Shown: piece after piece, positions 45,833-52,993 of the stretch
How the letters are laid out: each line of letters begins with the position of its first letter
Numbering within the stretch: the stretch's first letter is position 1
NCBI RefSeq assembly: GCF_019599045.1
Contig: NZ_CP080623.1
Coordinates: forward strand, 456,501-520,500
Direction of reading: 5' to 3'
DNA from: Roseovarius sp. SCSIO 43702
Lineage (GTDB): Bacteria; Pseudomonadota; Alphaproteobacteria; Rhodobacterales; Rhodobacteraceae
Length of the DNA stretch: 64,000 bases
Program-made: the position numbers and the translations under genes
Notes under the pieces: model-generated
Database searches by the model: none
What the model saw: only the letters and a program-made list of their open reading frames with translations
Told to the model about the DNA's origin: nothing

Positions 45833-46714
45833 ATGATCGAACCCGCCGCCGCCATCCGCGCCAATCTCACCGGCGCGCTCTGGATGACCGCCGCCATGGC
45901 GGGTTTCGCCGTCGAGGACGCGTTTCTCAAACGCGCCGCGCTCAGCCTTCCCATCGCGCAGCTTCTCGTGATGTTCGGCGCGGGCGGCGCGGCGCTTTTT
46001 GCCATGCTGGCCCTGTCGCGGGGCGAACGTCTGGTGACGCCCTACATCTTCACCCGCGCGATGGGCGTCCGGGTGGGCTTCGAACTGACGGGGCGGCTTT
46101 TCTATACGCTGGCCATCGCGCTCACGCCGCTTTCCTCGGCCACGGCGATCCTTCAGGCGACGCCCATCGTCGTGGTGCTGGGTGCGGTGGTGGTCTTCGG
46201 CGAGCGGGTGGGCTGGCGCCGCTGGGCCGCCATCTTCGCGGGGCTCCTCGGCGTTCTGGTGATCCTGCGCCCGGCGGGCGAAAGCTTCTCGCCGCTCTCG
46301 CTCCTGGCGGTGATCGGGATGCTGGGGTTCGCCGGGCGCGACCTGGCCAGCCGCGCGGCCCCCCTCACGCTCAGCAGCCGCATCCTCGGGGTCTACGGCT
46401 TTGCCACGATCGTCCTCGCGGGGCTGATCTATGCTGCATGGGAGGGGCGGGGCTTCGTCTGGCCCGACCGCGCCGCGGCGCTCGCGATCCTCGGCGCGGT
46501 GGGGATCGGCGTCTTCGGCTACAACGCGCTCATGCAGGCGATGCGCACGGGCGACGTCTCGGTCGTCACGCCCTTCCGCTACACGCGGCTCCTGTTCGGC
46601 CTCGCCCTGGGCATGGCGCTATTCGGCGAACGGCCCGACACGCCCATGCTCATCGGGTGCGCGATCGTGGTGGCCTCGGGCCTCTTCCTGCTCATCCGGG
46701 GCCGCCGCGCATAG
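45833..46714 (+). CDS. EamA/DMT-family membrane transporter
   Basis: A 293-residue membrane protein with ten predicted helices in two EamA repeats. The second repeat ends in VVTPFRYTRLLFGLALGMALFGERPD (near 242), as in the S-adenosylmethionine or riboflavin transporter branches, but the substrate cannot be set by sequence. It starts five bases after the SDR gene. Confidence 0.82.
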   Translation: MIEPAAAIRANLTGALWMTAAMAGFAVEDAFLKRAALSLPIAQLLVMFGAGGAALFAMLALSRGERLVTPYIFTRAMGVRVGFELTGRLFYTLAIALTPLSSATAILQATPIVVVLGAVVVFGERVGWRRWAAIFAGLLGVLVILRPAGESFSPLSLLAVIGMLGFAGRDLASRAAPLTLSSRILGVYGFATIVLAGLIYAAWEGRGFVWPDRAAALAILGAVGIGVFGYNALMQAMRTGDVSVVTPFRYTRLLFGLALGMALFGERPDTPMLIGCAIVVASGLFLLIRGRRA

Positions 46715-46777
46715 CGCCTTGCACCCCCCGCACCCCTTTGCTTTAACCGTCCGAGCATTCTCCGAAAGGCCCGCGCC

Positions 46778-48070
46778 ATGGTCGACATCGCCACCCGCGT
46801 CCACAATCACCGCTGGAAGATCGACCCCATCGTACGGTCCCTGATCGACACGGATTTCTACAAGCTGCTGATGTGCCAGTCGGTCTTTCGCAACAAGCCC
46901 GACACCCATGTCACCTTCAGCCTCATCAACCGGACGAAATCCATCCGGCTGGCCGATCTGGTGGACGAGGGCGAGCTGCGCGAACAGCTCGACCACATCC
47001 GCTCGCTCTCGCTCAAGCGCGGGGAGTCGACGTGGATGCGCGGCAATACCTTCTACGGCAAGCGGCAGATGTTCCGCCCCGATTTCATGGACTGGTTCGA
47101 GGCGCTGCGCCTGCCGCCCTATCATCTCGAGAAGCGCGACGGTCAGTATGAGCTGACCTTCGAGGGGAAATGGCCCGAGGTCATGCTGTGGGAGATCCCC
47201 GCGCTCGCCGTCATCATGGAACTCCGCTCGCGCGCGGTGCTGCACGACATGGGCAAGTTCGAGCTTCAGGTGCTCTATGCCCGCGCGATGACGAAGCTCT
47301 GGGAAAAGGTCGAGCGTCTGCGCACCGTGCCCGACCTGCGCATCGCCGATTTCGGCACGCGGCGGCGCCACTCCTTTCTCTGGCAGGATTGGTGTGTGCG
47401 CGCCATGCATGAAGGGCTGGGCGAGAAATTCGTCGGCACGTCCAACTGCCTCATCGCCAAGAACCGCGACCTCGAGGCGATCGGCACCAACGCGCATGAA
47501 TTGCCCATGGTCTACGCCGCGCTCGCCGACAGCGACGAGGAACTGGCCCGCGCGCCCTATGACGTGCTCTCCGACTGGCACGAGGAGCATGACGGCAACC
47601 TGCGGATCATCCTGCCCGACACCTACGGCACCGAGGGGTTCCTGAAGCGCGCGCCCGACTGGCTCGCCGGCTGGACCGGGATCAGGATCGACAGCGGCGA
47701 CCCGGCGACGGGGGCCGAGATCGCCATCGCGTGGTGGAAGGAGCGCGGCGAGGATCCCCGCAGAAAGCTCATCATCTTCTCGGACGGGCTGAGCGAAAAG
47801 AAGATCATGGAGCTGCACCGTCAGTTCCACGGCCGGGTGCGGGTCTCTTTCGGCTGGGGAACGCTGCTTACGAACGATTTCCGCGGCCTCACGCCCGACG
47901 ACGCCCTGGCACCCTTCTCGCTCGTCTGCAAGGCCGTCTCGGCCAACGGCCGCCCCACCGTCAAGCTCTCCGACAACCCGCGCAAGGCCATGGGCCCCGA
48001 CGACCAGATCGCGCGGTATAAACGGGTGTTCGGCGTAGGAGAGCAGGAGGCGTTGGAGGTGGTGGTTTAG
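46778..48070 (+). CDS. pncB: Nicotinate phosphoribosyltransferase
   Basis: A 430-residue enzyme that makes nicotinate mononucleotide from nicotinate and PRPP in the NAD salvage pathway. Key parts: [18 protein letters not shown] near residue 23, [21 protein letters not shown] near 190 with the catalytic His region, [12 protein letters not shown] near 215, and GIRIDSGDP near 305. Other Npt-type residues ([20 protein letters not shown]) are also present. It lies 64 bases after the DMT gene and is likely read separately. It is 6.5 kb from the hydroxynicotinate-reductase-like gene, and no functional link is implied. Confidence 0.92.
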   Translation: MVDIATRVHNHRWKIDPIVRSLIDTDFYKLLMCQSVFRNKPDTHVTFSLINRTKSIRLADLVDEGELREQLDHIRSLSLKRGESTWMRGNTFYGKRQMFRPDFMDWFEALRLPPYHLEKRDGQYELTFEGKWPEVMLWEIPALAVIMELRSRAVLHDMGKFELQVLYARAMTKLWEKVERLRTVPDLRIADFGTRRRHSFLWQDWCVRAMHEGLGEKFVGTSNCLIAKNRDLEAIGTNAHELPMVYAALADSDEELARAPYDVLSDWHEEHDGNLRIILPDTYGTEGFLKRAPDWLAGWTGIRIDSGDPATGAEIAIAWWKERGEDPRRKLIIFSDGLSEKKIMELHRQFHGRVRVSFGWGTLLTNDFRGLTPDDALAPFSLVCKAVSANGRPTVKLSDNPRKAMGPDDQIARYKRVFGVGEQEALEVVV

Positions 48071-48094
48071 GCGCGGCCTTCGGCCGGTATCGGC

Positions 48095-48307
48095 TCACTC
48101 GAACAACGCGAAACCGCTGACCAGCAACAGAACGAAGAAGCCCAAGACGCCGAGGTTGAACGCGCGGTGGTCATCGTGTCGATCAAACAAGGTGTCATGG
48201 CGAAACGGCCGGACCAAAAAATGCATGTAGAAGGTGAAGACCAGGAAGGCGATGAAGGCTGTAAACCACGCTGCTTCTGCAAATGTGGTTAGAGTTTCAT
48301 ACGACAT
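48095..48307 (-). CDS. Small two-helix membrane protein
   Basis: A 70-residue protein of unknown function. Two hydrophobic helices (about residues 10-32 and 51-68) flank a conserved-looking charged loop FRHDTLFDRHDDHRAF. ATG 48307 has GGGGGACG upstream. It is convergent with pncB. The reading frame keeps the hydrophobic pattern to its end, which supports it as a gene. Confidence 0.6.
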   Translation of the reverse strand: MSYETLTTFAEAAWFTAFIAFLVFTFYMHFLVRPFRHDTLFDRHDDHRAFNLGVLGFFVLLLVSGFALFE

Positions 48308-48359
48308 GCGGTCGTCCCCCTTTTTCGGCCCCTCCGCCAGCCAACTGCATCCGCCGCGT

Positions 48360-48521
48360 CTATGCCGCAGATCGAAGTTTAGCCGCCTGTCTGGCGAGAG
48401 ACTCATCTCCGAACTCGTCGATGTAGCGATCTGCACTCTCGGTTCCCCACTTCCTCGCGGAGTAAGTCCAGATATCGGTCAACTCGGCATTTGCCTGCGG
48501 CGATAAGGAGACAACTTTCAC
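48360..48521 (-). pseudogene. parE: ParE-like toxin, C-terminally truncated
   Basis: A 53-residue RelE/ParE-type protein starting at GTG 48521, which overlaps the parD stop as GTGA. The first two helices are typical (LSPQANAELTDIWTYSARKWG, then ADRYIDEF), but it stops at RSAA near residue 53, whereas ParE proteins are about 95-100 residues long and need the following beta sheet. I found no continuation in other frames. It is either dead or a non-toxic remnant bound by ParD. Confidence 0.6.
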
Positions 48522-48760
48522 GAAACCTTCCGACGCATCTCCGCCAGGAATTTGTCGCGATCCCAAGGCTCGGCCGGTCCGCTCGCCTCGCCTTCCTCGA
48601 TCAATTCTTGCAGGCGAAGCAGTTTCGTTTCTTCATTCTCCAGCATCCGCAATCCGGCGCGAACCACATCGCTGGCCGAGTTGTATCTGCCCGATTGCAC
48701 GGCTCTGGAGATGAACTCGTCGAAATGGTCGCTCAGCACGACCGAAGTGTTGCGGGGCAT
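48518..48760 (-). CDS. parD: ParD-family antitoxin
   Basis: An 80-residue antitoxin with an N-terminal ribbon-helix-helix (NTSVVLSDHFDEFISRAVQSGRYNSASDVVRAGLRML, residues 4-41) that binds its own operator, and a C-terminal toxin-binding helix (LLRLQELIEEGEASG). ATG 48760 has AAAGGAG six bases upstream. It precedes the truncated parE gene. It is surrounded by unrelated housekeeping genes, as expected for a small mobile addiction module. Confidence 0.85.
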   Translation of the reverse strand: MPRNTSVVLSDHFDEFISRAVQSGRYNSASDVVRAGLRMLENEETKLLRLQELIEEGEASGPAEPWDRDKFLAEMRRKVS

Positions 48761-48827
48761 GGCGTGACTCCTTTCGCGTGACCATACCAAATATTGGTAT
48801 AGTCGGCAGTCGACCACGGTCCACCCC

Positions 48828-49757
48828 TCAAACCCGCGTATGCGGCCCCCTCGGTGCCGTCACCCGCGCGCGGCGCATCTGACGCTCGCGCCAGACGATC
48901 ATGAGACCCCCGGCCGCGATGAAGATCGCGCCGGGCATCAGGTCATCGACCGGCGCCTCGCCGAAGAACATCCAGCCCAGCACGAAGGCGATGAGGATGC
49001 CGAAATAGTGGAACGGCGCGAGGTTGGCCTGTTCGGTCATGCGGAACGAGATCACGATCAGAAGCACCGCGCATCCGCCGAAACACCCCATCGCCAGGAT
49101 CCACCCCACGTCGCCCGCGCCCTGCAGATCCGAGAACCCACCGAGCGACAGTGCGAGAACCGTGGCTCCAATGACGGACGTGCCCGAACTGTAGAGGTTG
49201 ATGAGCGGACTCGGCACGTCGCCATCCATCTTCCGCGCCAGCACGCCCGACAGCGCATAGCAGAACGCGGCTGCCAGCGGCAGGAACGCATCGGCGGTGA
49301 AGCTTTCGCCGCCGGGTTTCATCACCATCACCACCCCCGCGAAGCCCACGCCCACCGCCAGCCAGCGCGCCGCCCCCACCCGCTCGCCCAGGATCGGCAC
49401 GGCGAGCGCGGTCATGAACAGCGCGTCGGCATAGCCGATCGTCGCGGCGGTGGCGAAGGGCAGGCGCGACAGCGCCAGGTAGAAGCAGAACTGTGCCAGC
49501 GTCGTGATGATCCCGCGCAGGCAGGCGAGCTTCCATTGCCGCATCCTCAGCACGCGCCCGTTGGCATGCCACACCCGCGAGGACCAGAGCGCGACGGCGC
49601 TCGGGACGAGGCCCACGAAATTGCGATAGGCACTCAACTCGGCGGCGGTGTAGCGGTCCGAGAGATGCTTGATGATGAGGCCCATGCAGTCGAATAGCAG
49701 CAGCGCCAGCAGGCTCAGCACGATGGCGAGCCCGGTGCGGTCGGTGGCGCTCTGCAT
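48828..49757 (-). CDS. EamA/DMT-family membrane transporter
   Basis: A 309-residue membrane protein with ten predicted helices. The first repeat starts SLLALLLFDCMGLIIKHLSDRYTA and the second has ALSGVLARKMDGD near residue 170. Substrate unknown. ATG 49757 has GGAGGG nine bases upstream. It is divergent from the small DUF2945 gene. This is the fourth EamA gene of the window. Confidence 0.82.
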   Translation of the reverse strand: MQSATDRTGLAIVLSLLALLLFDCMGLIIKHLSDRYTAAELSAYRNFVGLVPSAVALWSSRVWHANGRVLRMRQWKLACLRGIITTLAQFCFYLALSRLPFATAATIGYADALFMTALAVPILGERVGAARWLAVGVGFAGVVMVMKPGGESFTADAFLPLAAAFCYALSGVLARKMDGDVPSPLINLYSSGTSVIGATVLALSLGGFSDLQGAGDVGWILAMGCFGGCAVLLIVISFRMTEQANLAPFHYFGILIAFVLGWMFFGEAPVDDLMPGAIFIAAGGLMIVWRERQMRRARVTAPRGPHTRV

Positions 49758-49896
49758 GTCCGTTGGCCCTCCGCTGATCCCCCTTGCGCGACGTTGGCGA
49801 AGCGCGCGGCCAAGGGCAAGCCCCACGGGGCCCCGGGAACCGCGCCGGCGTCGTCGCGGTTACGCCTCCGAAGCGGAGAAGGAACGGAGGTCCGCC

Positions 49897-50109
49897 ATGG
49901 GCATCGCGACGGGCGACAAGGTGAAATGGAACTGGGGCGAGGGCGAAGGCACCGGCGAGGTGATCGAGCGCTTCACCCGGAAGGTCACGCGCACGATCAA
50001 GGGCAACGAGGTCACGCGCGACGCCTCGCCCGACGATCCCGCCTTCCTGATCGAGCAGGAGGATGGCGACCGCGTGCTGAAATCCGCAAGCGAGCTGAAG
50101 AAGGCCTGA
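49897..50109 (+). CDS. DUF2945 (HVA1 TUDOR-like) small protein
   Basis: A 70-residue protein of the DUF2945 / hypervirulence-associated TUDOR family. GDKVKWNWGEGEGTGEVIERF and KGNEVTRDASPDDPAFLIEQEDGDRVLKSASEL are the family core. It is soluble and basic-acidic mixed; function unknown. GGAGG stands seven bases before the ATG. Confidence 0.8.
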   Translation: MGIATGDKVKWNWGEGEGTGEVIERFTRKVTRTIKGNEVTRDASPDDPAFLIEQEDGDRVLKSASELKKA

Positions 50110-50119
50110 GCGCGCCGCG

Positions 50120-50368
50120 TCACCCGAATCGCAGCTTGGCCGCTACGATGATCACCATCGCCGTTGTCGCACAGACATTCGCGGCAATGAGCGGCGCATC
50201 CCCGATCATCAGGCCGTAGGTGAGCCATAGCACCACCGTGCTCAGGAACATCAGGTTCGATGCCAGCGACAGCCCCGAGGTGTCGCGCGTGGCCCAGGCC
50301 TTCCATGCCTGCGGCACCCAGCAGATCGTGCCGAGGATCGCGGCCAGGAAGCCGATCATCTGCGCCAT
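50120..50368 (-). CDS. SemiSWEET/PQ-loop small transporter
   Basis: An 82-residue protein with three membrane helices and the PQ-loop motif ICWVPQAWKAW near residue 16, matching bacterial SemiSWEET sugar transporters, which work as dimers. The conserved Asn for sugar contact may be in SNLMF. Substrate unknown. It is convergent with the DUF2945 gene. Confidence 0.78.
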   Translation of the reverse strand: MAQMIGFLAAILGTICWVPQAWKAWATRDTSGLSLASNLMFLSTVVLWLTYGLMIGDAPLIAANVCATTAMVIIVAAKLRFG

Positions 50369-50459
50369 GTGAGGAACTCCGCGATTGGCCCCGCGCCATA
50401 AGCGCACCGGCCCGATGCGGATGCAATACCGACCTTTCGCGCGGCGCGACCGGATGCCG

Positions 50460-51506
50460 TCAAGGTTTCGACGCGTGACGCCGGAATTCCGCCTCGGCCC
50501 GGCCCCAGACGCCCGTGCCCATGTCATCGAGTTGCTTCAGATGCGAAAGAAGCTGGCCGGCGAAATCCTCCGAACTTTCGCGCGGCAGGAGCGAGGGCAG
50601 GTTGTCGATTGCCATCACGTCGAGCGCGGGCTCCGTCGCCACCCGCACCACCGGCTCGGTCCAGGTGGTCGCGGTGTCGTAAAGGGGGACGGGGTTGTAA
50701 TCGCTGTCGGGGTCACAGGCCACGTCCCCGATCACCGAAAGCTTGCGCGGGCCCTCGACCGCGTCTTTCGGCACGAACACGGGCGTGCCGGGGCGTGCGA
50801 GGATGCAGTTGAGGAAAAGATCGTGGTCGAGGATCTCGGGAAATGGCCCGCCTCGGGCGGTCTCCTCCATGTCCCAGCGCGTCACCGAGATGCCCAGCGC
50901 CTCGCAGAGGTCCGCCGCCCCCGTGCCCACGCGCCCCCTGGCTCCGATCACGATCGCGCGGGGCCTCGCGTCGCCCATCGCCGTGCGCAGATCGTCGAGC
51001 ATGGCGTCCTTGCCCGGCCATGTGTCGACCGGCGGGCAGACCTCGCCGCGCCGTTGCGCCCCCCAGGCCAGCGCCGAGACACCCGCCCCCGCATAGCCCG
51101 CCCAGTAGCCGAAGGCGGCGACGCGCCGGCCGGTCCCGTCCACCAGGTATTCCAGGTCGTAAAGCGTCCCGCCGCCCGCCGCGAACCGTTCGAGAAGCGC
51201 GCGGCCCGAGTGCTGGCCCTTGTAGGCATGGCCGAACATGATGTGCCGGTGCCTGAGCGGCGTGCCGTCCTCGGGCAGTTCCTTGAGGCCGAAGATCACC
51301 GCGTCATCGGGGGCGTCGGGCCAGCTTGCCTCGGGCACGATCCGGCACCCCGCGTCGCGGTAGGCGTCGATCGGGACCGCGCGCTGGCGGCTTTCCTCGA
51401 CCGTCACGTCGAAGCCTTGCGCGATCAGCGCCCGCGCGCCCCCGGGCATGAGGCCCACGCGCTCCTCGTTGGGCCGCTGTTCGGCCCGGACCCAGAGATG
51501 TGTCAT
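50460..51506 (-). CDS. Saccharopine dehydrogenase (NAD+, L-lysine-forming) type
   Basis: A 348-residue enzyme of the fungal LYS1/alanine dehydrogenase superfamily, which splits saccharopine into lysine and 2-oxoglutarate. The N-terminal half has HLWVRAEQRPNEERVGLMPGGA; the dinucleotide-binding segment is IVIGARGRVGTGAADL near residue 185. Conserved ligand residues fit the saccharopine-binding family (Lys in FGLKELP, His in GHAYKGQ). Lysine in most bacteria is made via diaminopimelate, so a lysine-degradation or side role is inferred. It is followed by a GST gene upstream in the same direction. Confidence 0.8.
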   Translation of the reverse strand: MTHLWVRAEQRPNEERVGLMPGGARALIAQGFDVTVEESRQRAVPIDAYRDAGCRIVPEASWPDAPDDAVIFGLKELPEDGTPLRHRHIMFGHAYKGQHSGRALLERFAAGGGTLYDLEYLVDGTGRRVAAFGYWAGYAGAGVSALAWGAQRRGEVCPPVDTWPGKDAMLDDLRTAMGDARPRAIVIGARGRVGTGAADLCEALGISVTRWDMEETARGGPFPEILDHDLFLNCILARPGTPVFVPKDAVEGPRKLSVIGDVACDPDSDYNPVPLYDTATTWTEPVVRVATEPALDVMAIDNLPSLLPRESSEDFAGQLLSHLKQLDDMGTGVWGRAEAEFRRHASKP

Positions 51507-51515
51507 GCTTCGCCC

Positions 51516-52136
51516 CTATCCGAAAAGCCCGTTCTCATGTGCGTGGCGCACCGACGCGCGGCCTTCCATCTCGGTGCGGAAGGCGCGGATGCGCGGCAGC
51601 GCCTCCACGTCCACCCCGTCGCCCTCGAGCCACGAACAGACCGTGTAGAGATAGAAATCCGCCACCGAAAGCGCCTCGCCCAGGATCAGCGGTCCGCGCA
51701 GCATCCGCTCCTCCACGTAGCGCGCACTGTCGGTCATGGTCTGCACGACCTTGTTCGTCATGTCCCGGCGGCTCTCTTCCCGGTCGGCCCAGCGGTGGCC
51801 GCGCATCTTGTGGGCGTGGTTCACATGCATCGTCGAGGCGAGGTAATACATCGCCTCGCGCATCCGCGCGGCCTGCATCGGATCTCCGGGCACGAGGCTC
51901 CGCTCGGGTACCTGCGCCGCGACGAACTCGAGGATCGCGCCGGTTTCGGTCAGCACGCCGTCGCCGGTGTCGAGCGCCGGTACGCGCCCCTTCGGATTGA
52001 TCGCGTGATAGGCCGCGCCGGTCTGCTCGCCCGCCCCGAAATCGAGCGCGACGAGCTCGTGCTCGATCCCTGTCTCGTCGAGCATCATGACCGCGGCGAC
52101 CGAGATCGTGCGCGGTGCGTAGTAGAGTTTCATCAT
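51516..52136 (-). CDS. Glutathione S-transferase family protein
   Basis: A 206-residue GST. The thioredoxin-like N-domain is MKLYYAPRTISVAAVMML with Ser/Tyr near residue 5-11 and NPKGRVPALDTGDG near 48 (the cis-Pro turn); TETGAILEFVA near 64 contacts glutathione. The helical C-domain covers 85-206. Likely detoxification or a specialised reaction, substrate unknown. It starts 12 bases after the histidine phosphatase gene and ends nine bases before the saccharopine dehydrogenase gene. Confidence 0.82.
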   Translation of the reverse strand: MMKLYYAPRTISVAAVMMLDETGIEHELVALDFGAGEQTGAAYHAINPKGRVPALDTGDGVLTETGAILEFVAAQVPERSLVPGDPMQAARMREAMYYLASTMHVNHAHKMRGHRWADREESRRDMTNKVVQTMTDSARYVEERMLRGPLILGEALSVADFYLYTVCSWLEGDGVDVEALPRIRAFRTEMEGRASVRHAHENGLFG

Positions 52137-52148
52137 GGGTCGGGCCTT

Positions 52149-52799
52149 TCAGATGAAGGTGCGGGCATGGGCGCGCTCGGGCGGATCGAGATGCGGCGTG
52201 GCGTTGAACGTGGCCAGCATAAGCCGACCATGCACGAAATGCAGCCGGTGGATCGAGGAATTCATCACCTGCAGCATGACCGCCGCCATCGCCTCGGTCT
52301 CGAGGCGCAGGACCTGCCGCAGGATCATCCCGATCACGCCGCCCGATGTGACGATGAGCGATCGGCCGCCCTCCTCGCAAAGTTCCCGCGTCAGTGTCTC
52401 GACCCGTGTGTGGAAGCTCTGGAACGTCTCGGGCACCTCGTTCAGCCGGTCCTCGGCCCAGTGCGAGACGACCTGCGGCAGGTAGCGCGCGAACTCGCGC
52501 GCGTCGGCGGGGGCGGGCAGTCCGAACTGCGCCTCGACGGCCTGGGCGAGCGCGAAATAGCTCAGCTCGTTGAGGCGCGGGTCGGTCGCGTCGGGGGTGA
52601 ACCCGGCGCTCCTCGCGGTGTCGATCTGCCGCGAGAGCGTGCCGGTGATCACGCGGTCGAAATGCGGGTTGGTGTCCTTGAAATGCGCCCCCAGCCAGCG
52701 CGCCTGGTCATGGCCCAGGTCGGACAGCCGGTCATAGCTTTCCTCGTCCGCCGCATGGCTGTTGGCCTGTCCGTGCCTGACCAGAATGATGTCTGCCAT
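52149..52799 (-). CDS. Histidine phosphatase family protein
   Basis: A 216-residue protein of the phosphoglycerate-mutase-like family. The catalytic His is in ILVRHGQ (residues 4-10), with a second Arg in ITGTLSRQIDTA near 57 and the C-terminal His in VTSGGVIGMIL-type context. It could act on small phosphate esters. It is the first gene of a three-gene run with the GST and saccharopine dehydrogenase genes. SixA or CobC-like roles cannot be separated by sequence. Confidence 0.78.
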   Translation of the reverse strand: MADIILVRHGQANSHAADEESYDRLSDLGHDQARWLGAHFKDTNPHFDRVITGTLSRQIDTARSAGFTPDATDPRLNELSYFALAQAVEAQFGLPAPADAREFARYLPQVVSHWAEDRLNEVPETFQSFHTRVETLTRELCEEGGRSLIVTSGGVIGMILRQVLRLETEAMAAVMLQVMNSSIHRLHFVHGRLMLATFNATPHLDPPERAHARTFI

Positions 52800-52993
52800 G
52801 ACCGCGTCCTCCGTTTGCGGCGACGGTAGGGTCGCGGGCGGAGGAATGCAACGCGGCGGGGCGGGGAAAAATCGTTCGGTATCGGAAACATGCCCGCCCG
52901 GATTGGCGCAAATTCCGATGGGAATGTCGCGATTGGCGGACTCGCCTTTTCCGCCTCGTGGTCTAGAATGTCCCGAACCGAAGGAGCGCAGCC

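Noticed and set aside
48074..48086. CGGCC-TTC-GGCCG hairpin after pncB
   Set aside because: Only five base pairs, without a T-tract; too weak to call as a terminator.
50385..52829. An 814-codon plus-strand open frame opposite the saccharopine dehydrogenase, GST and phosphatase genes
   Set aside because: A shadow of three conserved minus-strand genes; there is no ribosome site or family match.
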